From Methanococcoides seepicolus (GTDB lineage: Archaea > Halobacteriota > Methanosarcinia > Methanosarcinales > Methanosarcinaceae): a stretch of DNA of 41,982 nucleotides. The translations under genes and the position numbers were made by a program. The notes beneath the pieces are model-generated. The model did not search any database and had not been told where the DNA came from. It saw only the letters and a program-made list of their open reading frames with translations. The DNA lies in assembly GCF_023684405.1 (NCBI RefSeq), contig NZ_JAGSOI010000016.1:1-41982 (forward strand), written 5' to 3'. How positions within the stretch are numbered: position 1 is the stretch's first letter; each line of letters begins with the position of its first letter. Of this stretch, positions 16,976 to 24,807 are shown piece by piece.

Positions 16976-17031
16976 GTACTCACCTGGGATTTTATTGTAT
17001 AAATTATGAATTAATTTTTGTTTTTAATGAC

Positions 17032-17062
17032 CTGTTCATATTAATCGTTTGTGTACGAACAG
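17032..17062. promoter_or_regulatory. Inverted repeat upstream of a TATA box in a divergent intergenic region
   Basis: CTGTTCATA (17032-17040) and TACGAACAG (17054-17062) are complementary at eight of nine positions with a 13-base spacer. A strong TATA-like TTTATATAA follows at 17078-17086, pointing toward the DUF211 gene. The repeat could bind a dimeric regulator controlling DUF211, the PHP gene, or both. Confidence 0.4.
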
Positions 17063-17183
17063 TATTCCTATCAATGTTTATATAAGGTTTGCTGACAAAA
17101 CTTAAATTGTTAATTATCAGATAATTATCTATATTTCTATTACTCTCCGAATTGACCAGAAGTTTTTGGGAAGGCTGAACAAA

Positions 17184-17474
17184 TTGACAAGAATTCGAAG
17201 ATTGGTTCTGGATGTATTGAAACCCCATCATCCCTCTACTATCGAACTGGCTGGAAAGTTGAGTGGTGTTGATGGTGTTACGGGTGTGAATATCGGTCTG
17301 TATGAGGTCGACCAGAGGACAGAGAACATCAAGATCACCATTGAAGGTGATAATATTGAATATGAAGTGGTAAAACAGGAGATCGAAAAACTTGGAGCGG
17401 TCATTCACAGCATAGATGAGGTCGCTGCCGGCTCGCTCCTTGTGGAAGAAGTGGAAACCCTTCAGGATCGCTGA
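17184..17474 (+). CDS. DUF211 protein
   Basis: This is 96 residues from a TTG at 17184, with GGGAAGG about ten bases upstream. The start matches the usual family beginning [11 protein letters not shown]. It has a ferredoxin-like alpha/beta pattern ending [13 protein letters not shown]211 proteins are small archaeal oligomeric proteins of unknown role, with suggestions of ligand or metal binding. Here it is a single gene between a divergent PHP phosphoesterase and the convergent RlmE gene. Confidence 0.88.
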   Translation: MTRIRRLVLDVLKPHHPSTIELAGKLSGVDGVTGVNIGLYEVDQRTENIKITIEGDNIEYEVVKQEIEKLGAVIHSIDEVAAGSLLVEEVETLQDR

Positions 17475-17492
17475 AGGATGTAACTTTTTGCT

Positions 17493-18293
17493 TCATTCCT
17501 CTTTTTTTGATCCATCAGGTGCATAACGTGCAATGACAATTGCAAAAGCAAATTCCGGTTTAACATCTACTATCTTTATCCGGACGAGATCTCCTTTTTT
17601 AACCTCATCTTGCACAAAGACCACAAAGTCTTCAACAAAGGCTATACCATTGCCCTTAGATCCTATCTTTTTGATGGTGACATCGAACTTATCATCGATC
17701 TTTAAGGGTGCTGTTAGCAATTTCTTCCCGATGACATAGATCTCTGCACTCTCTTGCCTTGAGGCTTTTGGTGAGAATGCACGGGTGTACGTGAAACTGT
17801 CGCGAACTTTGTCCATGTACTCTTTGAACATATCACCCTGAAATACTTTCACAATAAAATGTCCCTTTGGTTTAAGGATCTTCTTTGCACATTCAAGGGC
17901 AGATGTGGTAAGGTCGATGGAACGTGCATGGTCAAGGCTCCAGTTGCCGGAAAGGTTTGGTGCAGCATCACATATAACTACATCAGCGCCTCCTTCACCT
18001 ACCAGTTCTATTATCTTTTTAATTGTTTCGTCAGATGTGATATCCCCTTTGATGGTATCCACACCTTCGATCTCCTTTATGCGGCGAAGGTCAACTCCTA
18101 CTATCTTTCCGCCGGAGATCTTCTTGGCGACTTCCAACCATCCTCCTGGAGCGGCACCCAGGTCCACGATAGTATCGCCTTCTTTGATCACGTCATGTTT
18201 TTCATTGATCTGGAAAAGCTTGTAGGCTGCCCTTGAACGATAGCCTTCGTCCTTTGCTCTCCAATAATAAGTATCTCTTCTATCCCTTGCCAT
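17493..18293 (-). CDS. rlmE: RlmE/FtsJ-type rRNA 2'-O-methyltransferase with TRAM domain
   Basis: This is 266 residues from an ATG with GAGAGGT upstream; the frame is open nine codons further. The SAM site is V-D-L-G-A-A-P-G-G-W. The 2'-O-methyltransferase K-D-K-E tetrad is visible: K in R-A-A-Y-K-L, D in C-D-A-A-P-N, K in F-I-V-K-V-F-Q-G and E in S-A-E-I-Y. The last 65 residues form a TRAM RNA-binding domain, typical of the archaeal form and absent from the E. coli enzyme. The expected target is a uridine in the A-loop of 23S rRNA. It lies 30 bases downstream of the duplicated-domain gene and may be in the same minus-strand operon. Confidence 0.95.
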   Translation of the reverse strand: MARDRRDTYYWRAKDEGYRSRAAYKLFQINEKHDVIKEGDTIVDLGAAPGGWLEVAKKISGGKIVGVDLRRIKEIEGVDTIKGDITSDETIKKIIELVGEGGADVVICDAAPNLSGNWSLDHARSIDLTTSALECAKKILKPKGHFIVKVFQGDMFKEYMDKVRDSFTYTRAFSPKASRQESAEIYVIGKKLLTAPLKIDDKFDVTIKKIGSKGNGIAFVEDFVVFVQDEVKKGDLVRIKIVDVKPEFAFAIVIARYAPDGSKKEE

Positions 18294-18323
18294 GTATATC
18301 TGACCTCTCATCGCATGCAAACA

Positions 18324-19112
18324 TCAAATATCTTGTGCTGTACCAAGGGAATCTATCTGTTTGCTAAGAGCTAATATGTCGTTCTCCATATCTGCAATGC
18401 CGCCTTCGAGCCATGAATCATAATCGTAGTAAACGTTCAGAAGGTCGCTGTATTGTTGTTCAAGTGTCGGGATATCCGGACTCCCTTCCACATTCTCCGA
18501 ACATTTGTCCATATTGTGCTTGAGTTTCGTGAATCTTGCTTTTAGTCTTTCGGAATTTCTCTGTGTGAGCTTTTCCGAATCAACTTCGTTCCTGTCCGGT
18601 TTCAGTATATCCATTACTTCGCTGAGTTCGAATGGATGTTCGGGAAATGCGTTGGGTCCAAGGATATAGAACTCCCTACCCTCTTTCACATTCTCCGAAT
18701 ATTTGTCTATATTGTGCCGGAGTTCTGCGAGTCTTGCTTTTAGTCTTTCGGAATATCTCTGTGTGAGCTTTTCCGAATCAACTTCGCGCTTGTCCAGTTT
18801 CAGTATATCTAATACTTCACTGAGTTCAAATGGATACTCGGGAAATGCATTGGGTCCAAGGATATAGAACTCCATCCCCTCTTCACATTTGTCACATTCT
18901 TCAATTAGTTCTTCTGAAGAGATGGTCTCAAGAAGATGTTCGGAAACAGCTTTTTCACACATTTTCTCAATTTCGTCATGCAAAGGCTCATCTTCATCCC
19001 TTTCATAGGCAAGTTCCTTCACGATGCTGATCACTTCTTCATGAGTTGCTGCACCAAGGGCACCTACGATTCCTTCGAGTTCTTCCGGCTCTATCATGTG
19101 AACATCTCTCAT
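18324..19112 (-). CDS. Acidic protein with a 66-residue tandem duplication, coupled to a Vms1-like gene
   Basis: This is a 262-residue soluble acidic protein of no recognised family. Residues 79-144 and 145-210 are tandem copies agreeing at about 51 of 66 positions. Each begins E-F-Y-I-L-G-P-N-A-F-P-E and continues F-E-L-S-E-V, an S-E-K-L-T-Q-R run and a charged helix. The unit is 198 bases and the DNA copies are close, so the duplication is fairly recent. Residues 1-75 hold two Glu-rich helices, and the C-terminus has a long helix with W-L-E-G-G-I. The start ATG overlaps the stop of the upstream Vms1-like gene (ATGA), which implies coupled translation and a shared function. Its role is unknown; binding the Vms1-like protein or ribosomes is a guess. 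Confidence 0.8.
   Translation of the reverse strand: MRDVHMIEPEELEGIVGALGAATHEEVISIVKELAYERDEDEPLHDEIEKMCEKAVSEHLLETISSEELIEECDKCEEGMEFYILGPNAFPEYPFELSEVLDILKLDKREVDSEKLTQRYSERLKARLAELRHNIDKYSENVKEGREFYILGPNAFPEHPFELSEVMDILKPDRNEVDSEKLTQRNSERLKARFTKLKHNMDKCSENVEGSPDIPTLEQQYSDLLNVYYDYDSWLEGGIADMENDILALSKQIDSLGTAQDI
18483..18878 (-). repeat. Two tandem 198-bp coding repeats
   Basis: Copy one covers 18681-18878 and copy two 18483-18680, head to tail and in frame. Long stretches are identical, for instance across the S-E-K-L-T-Q-R and E-F-Y-I-L-G-P-N segments. Point differences are spread through both. Such repeats can expand or contract by recombination. Confidence 0.9.
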
Positions 19113-20119
19113 AATCTATAACGACGGCAACTAAAAATACTTCTCAGAATATTGCCTGTGTCATGTTTTTCTATCCTTGCGTCAATGTTCCTTTCCATCA
19201 ACGGTATCTCGATATTCATCTCATCCACTATATGGCCGGCAAGGACAATATCGCCGCAGAGGAACATCATATCGATGTCGATCATCGAGCTTGCAAGTAG
19301 ATCTTTCAGTGCACTTCTGACTTTATCTGCGTGGTGCGCAATATCTTCATCCCGAAGCCTCTCAAAACGTCTCTGGCTAAATCCACCTTTTGTGTGTTTT
19401 GCCTTGACACTGCTTCTGATGACCATGTCCTCATCAAAGACGGTCTTATCTGATGTTATTCCTATGAGCGATTCCCCTGCATGTGTTGCAAGTACGCAGA
19501 CGGTCATTTCCCGGTCCAACAGCTTTGTAAGTGGTTCTACATTGAACGATCCGGCAATCTCCAATAAACTTTCGGTTATGGGGGTGGGGGGTACTATTAC
19601 TTCGCATACCATCTTCATGTTGTCGTAAAATAGCACATATCCCGTATTGGAATTTATCTTTTTGAGCAACTGCAATGTGTCCTGGTCGAGATTATTTGTG
19701 AGTTTTCCCTGTATCTCGTTGGCCTGCATCTGTTCATATGTTGTGTATGCAGTGATGAACGAATCGTTGCCGGAAGTTATGGATGCTAACCTTTCGATGT
19801 AAGGTTCGAAAGACGATGGTGCTATCTCTTCAATAAGGGAAAATGAGTTCTCATTCGTTCCTTTGTTCCTGAGCTCTTCAAGTTGGTACGTAAGCGTTTC
19901 TATACGGACATTAGCCTCATTCAGCTTCTGTTCAGCTTCCTGTTTTGCGGCAATGGCTTTTTTTGTATTAGTTTCGTTCTTTTCAAGCCGCTTTTTGTCT
20001 ATCTCCATTTCAAGTAGATGTGACTGTAGCTTCTCTATCTCCTTTTCCAACTTTTCTTTTCCTGAATACCGGCTGAAAAGCGAGTTCAGGTTATCCGCCA
20101 CTTTTTTCTTATCATCCAT
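19109..20119 (-). CDS. Vms1/eRF1-like putative peptidyl-tRNA hydrolase
   Basis: This is 336 residues from an ATG at 20119 (M-D-D-K-K-K); the frame is open 36 codons further upstream but that part looks non-coding. Residues 20-86 are a coiled coil. The rest resembles the archaeal eRF1-domain-2-like family related to Vms1/ANKZF1. The key segment is K-G-G-F-S-Q-R-R-F-E-R-L-R at 244-256, where G-F-S-Q fits the GxxQ catalytic loop that Vms1 uses to cut peptidyl-tRNA on stalled 60S subunits. Known Vms1 proteins release nascent chains during ribosome quality control. The N-terminal coiled coil differs from eukaryotic Vms1, which has a zinc finger. It is coupled by an ATGA overlap to the next gene and divergent from coaBC. 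Confidence 0.8.
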   Translation of the reverse strand: MDDKKKVADNLNSLFSRYSGKEKLEKEIEKLQSHLLEMEIDKKRLEKNETNTKKAIAAKQEAEQKLNEANVRIETLTYQLEELRNKGTNENSFSLIEEIAPSSFEPYIERLASITSGNDSFITAYTTYEQMQANEIQGKLTNNLDQDTLQLLKKINSNTGYVLFYDNMKMVCEVIVPPTPITESLLEIAGSFNVEPLTKLLDREMTVCVLATHAGESLIGITSDKTVFDEDMVIRSSVKAKHTKGGFSQRRFERLRDEDIAHHADKVRSALKDLLASSMIDIDMMFLCGDIVLAGHIVDEMNIEIPLMERNIDARIEKHDTGNILRSIFSCRRYRL

Positions 20120-20214
20120 TTTACTCAAGTTAAGTTCTCCATAAATAAAAAATCTGTCATATCTTCTTGAAACATTCAGTAAGGTACTTATTATTAGAAT
20201 ACAAACTCTATCTG

Positions 20215-21459
20215 ATGAATACTTCACGCCATCCTACTATGTGGATAAAGGGGCAGAAAAGCGCTTCTCTTTCCGGAAAGACAATAGTTCTTGCAGTAAC
20301 GGGCAGTATCGGTGCAGTACGGGTCATAGAACTTGCACGTGAACTTATCCGTAATGGTGCAGAGGTCTATGGTGTGATGAGCGATGCTGCACAGCATATA
20401 ATCCATTCGGATGCATTACATTATGCAACAGGGCATGAAGTGATTACTGACCTTGCTGGCGAAGTCGAACATGTTAAGTTCTGTGGTGCTGAAGGGTGTG
20501 CCGATCTTCTTCTGATAGCACCGGCAACTGCTAACACTATTGGTAAGATGGCATGCGGTGTGGATGACACACCGGTGACTACCTTTGCGACCACTGCCAT
20601 AGGTTCCGGTATTCCGGTAATAGTTGTGCCTGCCATGCACAATTCCATGTATGAACATCCGGCAGTGATGGAAAATGTCGATAAGTTAAAGGGCTGGGAT
20701 ATTTCATTTGTTGGTCCTCATCTCAGTGAGGGTATCGCGAAGATAGCATCGAACGACCAAATAGTACTTGCTGTGGAGCGTGTTCTTGGGGATAGTATCC
20801 TTTCAGGTAAAAAAGTGCTCATTACGAGTGGGGCGACAGCAGAATCCATCGATCCTATCAGAATAATTACCAACCGTTCTTCAGGCAATACTGGCAGGGA
20901 GATCGCACTGGAATTCTATCGCAGGGGTGCAGAGGTTACTGTGGTTCACAGGGGCAATCTCGAGTTTGATGGTGTCAGCGAGATACTTGTGGAAAGTGCC
21001 GGTCAGATGGTGGATGCTACATTAAAGGAACTTGAGCACGGTTATGATATGCTTATCAGTGCGGCAGCGATCTCTGATTATACTATTGATGCCAGGGACA
21101 ATAAGATCAAGTCCGGCGGTGATCTATCATTGAAATTTAGAAGCACCCGAAAACTGATACGCGAGGTGCGTGATGCTTATCCCGATATATCTATAATAGG
21201 TTTTAAGGCAGAGGCATACATTTCTGAAGATGAGCTTATTGCCCGTGCAAAAGATTCGATGAAGGATGCGGATCTGGATATGGTTGTGGCTAATGAGGTT
21301 GGTACCAGCGGCATAGGTACAATTGAGAACGATGTCTACATAATACCTGCTGAAAATGGTGCTATCACTCATATCAGTGGGAACAAAAGACTGATTGCTG
21401 AAGCATTGGCGGATAATATAGAAGAAATGTTGAGGAACCGGGAATTAAATGTCCACTGA
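20215..21459 (+). CDS. coaBC: Bifunctional CoaBC (phosphopantothenoylcysteine synthetase/decarboxylase)
   Basis: This is 414 residues from the ATG at 20215; the frame is open 16 codons upstream, and no ribosome binding site is seen, so a leaderless transcript is possible. Residues 20-190 are the flavin decarboxylase: V-T-G-S-I at 28-32, active-site His in H86-V-K-F, A-P-A-T-A-N-T at 102-108 and P-A-M-H-N-S-M-Y. The C-terminal CoaB half has I-T-S-G-A-T-A-E and R-I-I-T-N-R-S-S-G-N-T-G. It makes 4'-phosphopantetheine from phosphopantothenate, cysteine and a nucleotide. The next gene starts before its stop, linking it to pantoate kinase, an upstream step of the same pathway. Confidence 0.96.
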   Translation: MNTSRHPTMWIKGQKSASLSGKTIVLAVTGSIGAVRVIELARELIRNGAEVYGVMSDAAQHIIHSDALHYATGHEVITDLAGEVEHVKFCGAEGCADLLLIAPATANTIGKMACGVDDTPVTTFATTAIGSGIPVIVVPAMHNSMYEHPAVMENVDKLKGWDISFVGPHLSEGIAKIASNDQIVLAVERVLGDSILSGKKVLITSGATAESIDPIRIITNRSSGNTGREIALEFYRRGAEVTVVHRGNLEFDGVSEILVESAGQMVDATLKELEHGYDMLISAAAISDYTIDARDNKIKSGGDLSLKFRSTRKLIREVRDAYPDISIIGFKAEAYISEDELIARAKDSMKDADLDMVVANEVGTSGIGTIENDVYIIPAENGAITHISGNKRLIAEALADNIEEMLRNRELNVH

Positions 21460-22330
21460 GGGTTCTGTTGGCAGGGCTTTTGCTCCGGGGCATATTACCG
21501 GTTTCTTTGAGATCCATAATGACCCCCTGCCTCAAAAGAGAGGTTCTACAGGATGCGGTCTTGTTCTTGATGGTGGTATTGAGACTACAGTTTCTGAATG
21601 CGTGGATATGACGGAAATTTTCCTTGATGGTATTCCTGTGGTAGCAGAGACGACAAGGGCAGTTGTAGATAAATTAGTGGATTTTCCGGTCAAAGTTAGT
21701 TGCACTTCCTCTATTCCGATCGGGTGTGGGTTTGGTGCTTCCGCTGCAGGTGCGCTGAGCGTGGCCTATGCGTTGAACGAAGCCTTCTCTCTAGGTCTTA
21801 CTTCCAATCAGCTGTTAGAAACTGCTCATGTTGCAGAGGTTACGAATGGAAGTGGGATGGGTGATGTGGAAGGTCAGTCACAGGGTGGGATACCTATCCG
21901 TCTTTCTGCGGGCTGTCCTCCGTATGGTAAGCTTGACAGGGTTCCTTCACCTCCTTTCGAGATATTCTGTGTTGTGTTGGGTGAACTTTCTACTGGTTCT
22001 ATACTTGAGGACCGTACTATTATGAATGAGATCAATTCTGCCGGCAGGGAAGCTTTACGTTCGTTACTTTCAAAGCCTACGCTCAAGAATTTCATGTTAC
22101 TCTCTAAACAGTTCACATTAAGATGTGGGCTTGCAAGTGAACGCTTGTTGGATGCTATCGAAGCTGTGGATGCTATTGGTGGTCTGTCATCTCAGGCAAT
22201 GCTGGGGGATACTGTTTTTGCGTTTTCGGGGGCTGCTTCGAGGGAGGAAGTGATAGGATCCCTTAAGGAGTTCGGTGATGTCATTACCTACAATGTTGGT
22301 TCTTGCAATCGACTTCCTTTGAATGTTTGA
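21449..22330 (+). CDS. Pantoate kinase (archaeal GHMP kinase)
   Basis: This is a 293-residue GHMP-superfamily kinase of the archaeal PoK type. The N-terminal R-A-F-A-P-G-H-I-T-G-F-F-E-I and G-S-T-G-C-G-L-V-L are typical of PoK. The phosphate loop is P-I-G-C-G-F-G-A-S-A-A-G at 90-101. In archaea, pantoate is phosphorylated first and then joined to beta-alanine, replacing bacterial PanC and PanK. The ATG lies 11 bases before the end of coaBC. The partner ligase is encoded two genes downstream. Confidence 0.94.
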   Translation: MSTEGSVGRAFAPGHITGFFEIHNDPLPQKRGSTGCGLVLDGGIETTVSECVDMTEIFLDGIPVVAETTRAVVDKLVDFPVKVSCTSSIPIGCGFGASAAGALSVAYALNEAFSLGLTSNQLLETAHVAEVTNGSGMGDVEGQSQGGIPIRLSAGCPPYGKLDRVPSPPFEIFCVVLGELSTGSILEDRTIMNEINSAGREALRSLLSKPTLKNFMLLSKQFTLRCGLASERLLDAIEAVDAIGGLSSQAMLGDTVFAFSGAASREEVIGSLKEFGDVITYNVGSCNRLPLNV

Positions 22331-22424
22331 TCGCGGATTATTTTGTTCGCAACATTGAAGAAGACATATTAACTATCACAGTATATTCTGAATCAGTCTT
22401 ATTTTATAAAAAGGAGCAAAAATA

Positions 22425-23375
22425 ATGGTAATGGAAGAAGATTGGGATCCCAAAGGCCCAAAAAGTACTAAAGACCCACAGATGCCGGAGATAAAGATCC
22501 CTCCAATGGTGGCAAACATCCTTCGTGGTGGTGCAATAGTTCTTGTGATATTGCTGATCTTTTCGGCAGTGTTCGGATCTATATTCGTTTCAGTTGGTGC
22601 AGGACAGGTCGGAGTGAAGTTCAGTCAGTTCGGTGGTGTAATGGATGATGAACTTGGTGAAGGTTTGCATATTGTACCTCCCTGGGTAAGCGTTACAAAG
22701 TATTCTGTCAGGAGCGAGATGTACACAATGAGTGCCAAAGCTGCAGAGGGTGAAGTTACCGGTGATGACCAGATAAATGCATTGACCAATGAGGGCTTGA
22801 CGCTAGGGCTTGATATCTCTGTCAGGTACAGGCTTGTTTCGGAAGATGCAAGCGTTGTTCATACAAAACTTGGTACCGCTTATGCAGAGAAGATCATCAG
22901 ACCTACTATCAAATCAGTTATAAGGGAAGTTGTTTCCGGCCATACGGCCATGGCCATATATGGTGAGCAAAGAGACCTTGTAGCTACTGAAATGCGGGAC
23001 GAGATGGAAAAGGCTCTCGTTGCCGATGGTATAATCGTTGAAGAGGTCCTACTCAGGAATGTCCAGCTTCCAGCAAAGATCGCTGATGCTATTGAGTCCA
23101 AGCTTCAGGCAGATCAGGATGCCCAGAGGATGATCTTCGTGAAACAGAAAGAGCAGCTCGAAGCTGAAAGGAGGATCATCGAAGCTAACGGTATCGCCAA
23201 CGCTACGATCGTTCAGGCAACGGGTGAGGCAGAGGCTCTGCGTCTAATTAATAAGGAGCTTGCAAAGAACCCGAAGCTTATCAACTACAAGTACATACAG
23301 ATGCTTGAGGGCCAGGAAGTGCAGACTATAATAGTGCCTTCGGATCAGGGAATCATTCTTGATGCTACCGCGTAA
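22425..23375 (+). CDS. SPFH/prohibitin-family membrane protein
   Basis: This is 316 residues. A proline-rich cytoplasmic head is followed by one membrane helix at about 34-56, then the SPFH domain from G-A-G-Q-V-G-V-K-F to the L-L-R-N-V-Q-L-P strand, then a long Glu/Ala/Gln coiled coil with the E-A-E-A-L-R-L segment usual in prohibitins, and a short hydrophobic end. Such proteins form large ring or cage assemblies on membranes and often partner with membrane proteases. No NfeD or FtsH is next to it here. AAGGAG precedes the start. Its place inside the CoA gene cluster has no obvious biochemical reason. Confidence 0.93.
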   Translation: MVMEEDWDPKGPKSTKDPQMPEIKIPPMVANILRGGAIVLVILLIFSAVFGSIFVSVGAGQVGVKFSQFGGVMDDELGEGLHIVPPWVSVTKYSVRSEMYTMSAKAAEGEVTGDDQINALTNEGLTLGLDISVRYRLVSEDASVVHTKLGTAYAEKIIRPTIKSVIREVVSGHTAMAIYGEQRDLVATEMRDEMEKALVADGIIVEEVLLRNVQLPAKIADAIESKLQADQDAQRMIFVKQKEQLEAERRIIEANGIANATIVQATGEAEALRLINKELAKNPKLINYKYIQMLEGQEVQTIIVPSDQGIILDATA

Positions 23376-23389
23376 GATCAGTGGTATGT

Positions 23390-24145
23390 ATGAGTGATAT
23401 TCCTAAGGATCACCCTCGCTACATTTCCCTTATGACAAGGGAGCGGATAGTCGAGGGTGTGGATATTGGAATTACCAGTCAGCAGGGATTGGTTGCACAG
23501 GGCAGAGGTGAGTGTTTCGATTATCTTGTCGGTGAGAGGACCACCACCTCTGCTTTTTTGGCAGAGAAAGTAGCTGTATGTATGCTGCTTCTTGCTAAAC
23601 GTCCTGTCCTGTCTGTCAATGGGAATGCTGCGGCACTTGTGCCGGAGTTCCTTGTGGAACTTTCCGAACTGGTCGGTGCTCCGCTTGAAGTGAATTTGTT
23701 CCACCGTAGTGATGAACGTGTGGAGCGTATAATTTCTTATCTTAAGCAAAAGGGTGCGTCTGAGGTGCTTGGTGGGAAGGGGGATGCAAGGCTTTCTCTT
23801 GATCATGGCAGAGCCATCGTGGATTCGGATGGTATTTACAAGGCAGATGTTGTGCTTGTTCCTCTTGAGGATGGTGACCGGTGTCAGAAACTTGTTGATA
23901 TGGGCAAGACCGTTATTGCAATAGACCTGAACCCAATGTCACGTACGTCCCAAACTGCAAGTGTGACCATTGTTGATAATGTTGTCAGGGCACTTGCAAA
24001 TATGGTCGGGCTTGCAACCGAACTAAAAAAGCTTGATCCTTTTGAACTTCAAAACATTGTAAAAGAGCATGACAATGGCAGGATATTGTCAGAATCTGTT
24101 CGTGAGATCCGCGATGGGCTTGATGGTATGATCATTGATATGTGA
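23390..24145 (+). CDS. 4-phosphopantoate-beta-alanine ligase (phosphopantothenate synthetase)
   Basis: This is 251 residues from the ATG at 23390; a GTG nine bases earlier is possible. It begins I-P-K-D-H-P-R-Y-I-S-L and has G-E-R-T-T-T-S-A, V-N-G-N-A-A-A-L-V-P, L-G-G-K-G-D-A-R and I-D-L-N-P-M-S-R-T-S, the hallmarks of archaeal phosphopantothenate synthetase. It uses ATP to join 4-phosphopantoate to beta-alanine. With the pantoate kinase and CoaBC it covers pantoate to phosphopantetheine. It overlaps the next gene's region by a few bases and ends at a TGA at 24143-24145. Confidence 0.95.
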   Translation: MSDIPKDHPRYISLMTRERIVEGVDIGITSQQGLVAQGRGECFDYLVGERTTTSAFLAEKVAVCMLLLAKRPVLSVNGNAAALVPEFLVELSELVGAPLEVNLFHRSDERVERIISYLKQKGASEVLGGKGDARLSLDHGRAIVDSDGIYKADVVLVPLEDGDRCQKLVDMGKTVIAIDLNPMSRTSQTASVTIVDNVVRALANMVGLATELKKLDPFELQNIVKEHDNGRILSESVREIRDGLDGMIIDM

Positions 24146-24153
24146 GGTTGGGT

Positions 24154-24792
24154 ATGGTCCTTATTGAAAAAACCCGTAAATTCGTTGCGGATGTGCTTGC
24201 CGATGAGCCGAGTTCTCATGAGATGTCCCATATTGAACGGGTTGAATCCTCATGTATGGTGATACAGAGTGAGGAAGGTGGCGACATTCAGGTTATACGG
24301 CTTGCAGCTCTGCTTCATGATGTGGGGGTAGTAAAAGAGCATCGTGAAGGTGGTGACCATGCTGTCCATAGTGCTGAGATGGCGTATGATCTTCTCATGA
24401 AGGAAGGTGTTGAGTCTTCGGTTATCGATCATGTCGTTTCCTGCATCCGTACGCACCGGTTCAGTCGGGGGCACAAGGCAGGATCGCTCGAAGGGCAGAT
24501 ATTGCAGGATGCCGATCGTATCGATGCTCTTGGGGCTATCGGGATATTCAGGGCGGTAATGTCAATGGGTGCTCTGCGTAGCTTGAAACATTCCAGTGGG
24601 ATCGAGAAAAGTTCATCAAGAAATGCTTATGCAGCAGATCCTCTGGATGGCTTTGCTGAATATATGGAAATGAAACCTTTTAAAATAATGGGTGGCTTAA
24701 ACACTACGACTGCAAAGAGGATTGCAGCGGACAGGCTCAGGATAATGCATCAATACCTTGATGCACTTGAGGTTGAAACATCGAACAAGTAA
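24154..24792 (+). CDS. HD-domain phosphohydrolase (YedJ/YpgQ-like)
   Basis: This is 212 residues from the ATG at 24154 with GAGGT just upstream; a GTG overlapping the previous stop is the alternative. HD-superfamily metal ligands are H26 in E-M-S-H-I-E-R, H55-D56 in L-L-H-D-V-G and D in Q-D-A-D-R-I-D-A-L-G-A-I-G. This is the stand-alone HD subfamily that acts on phosphorylated nucleotides or related small molecules. It lies 8 bases after phosphopantothenate synthetase and 15 before dadD, so it may act with either. The substrate is not predictable from the sequence. Confidence 0.9.
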   Translation: MVLIEKTRKFVADVLADEPSSHEMSHIERVESSCMVIQSEEGGDIQVIRLAALLHDVGVVKEHREGGDHAVHSAEMAYDLLMKEGVESSVIDHVVSCIRTHRFSRGHKAGSLEGQILQDADRIDALGAIGIFRAVMSMGALRSLKHSSGIEKSSSRNAYAADPLDGFAEYMEMKPFKIMGGLNTTTAKRIAADRLRIMHQYLDALEVETSNK

Positions 24793-24807
24793 CAGGTATA
24801 TGATCAT

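Noticed and set aside
19863-20144. Plus-strand Ser/Phe-rich frame of 93 codons
   Set aside because: It is the antisense shadow of the Lys/Glu-rich coiled coil of the Vms1-like gene; such helices always give Phe/Ser-rich antisense frames.
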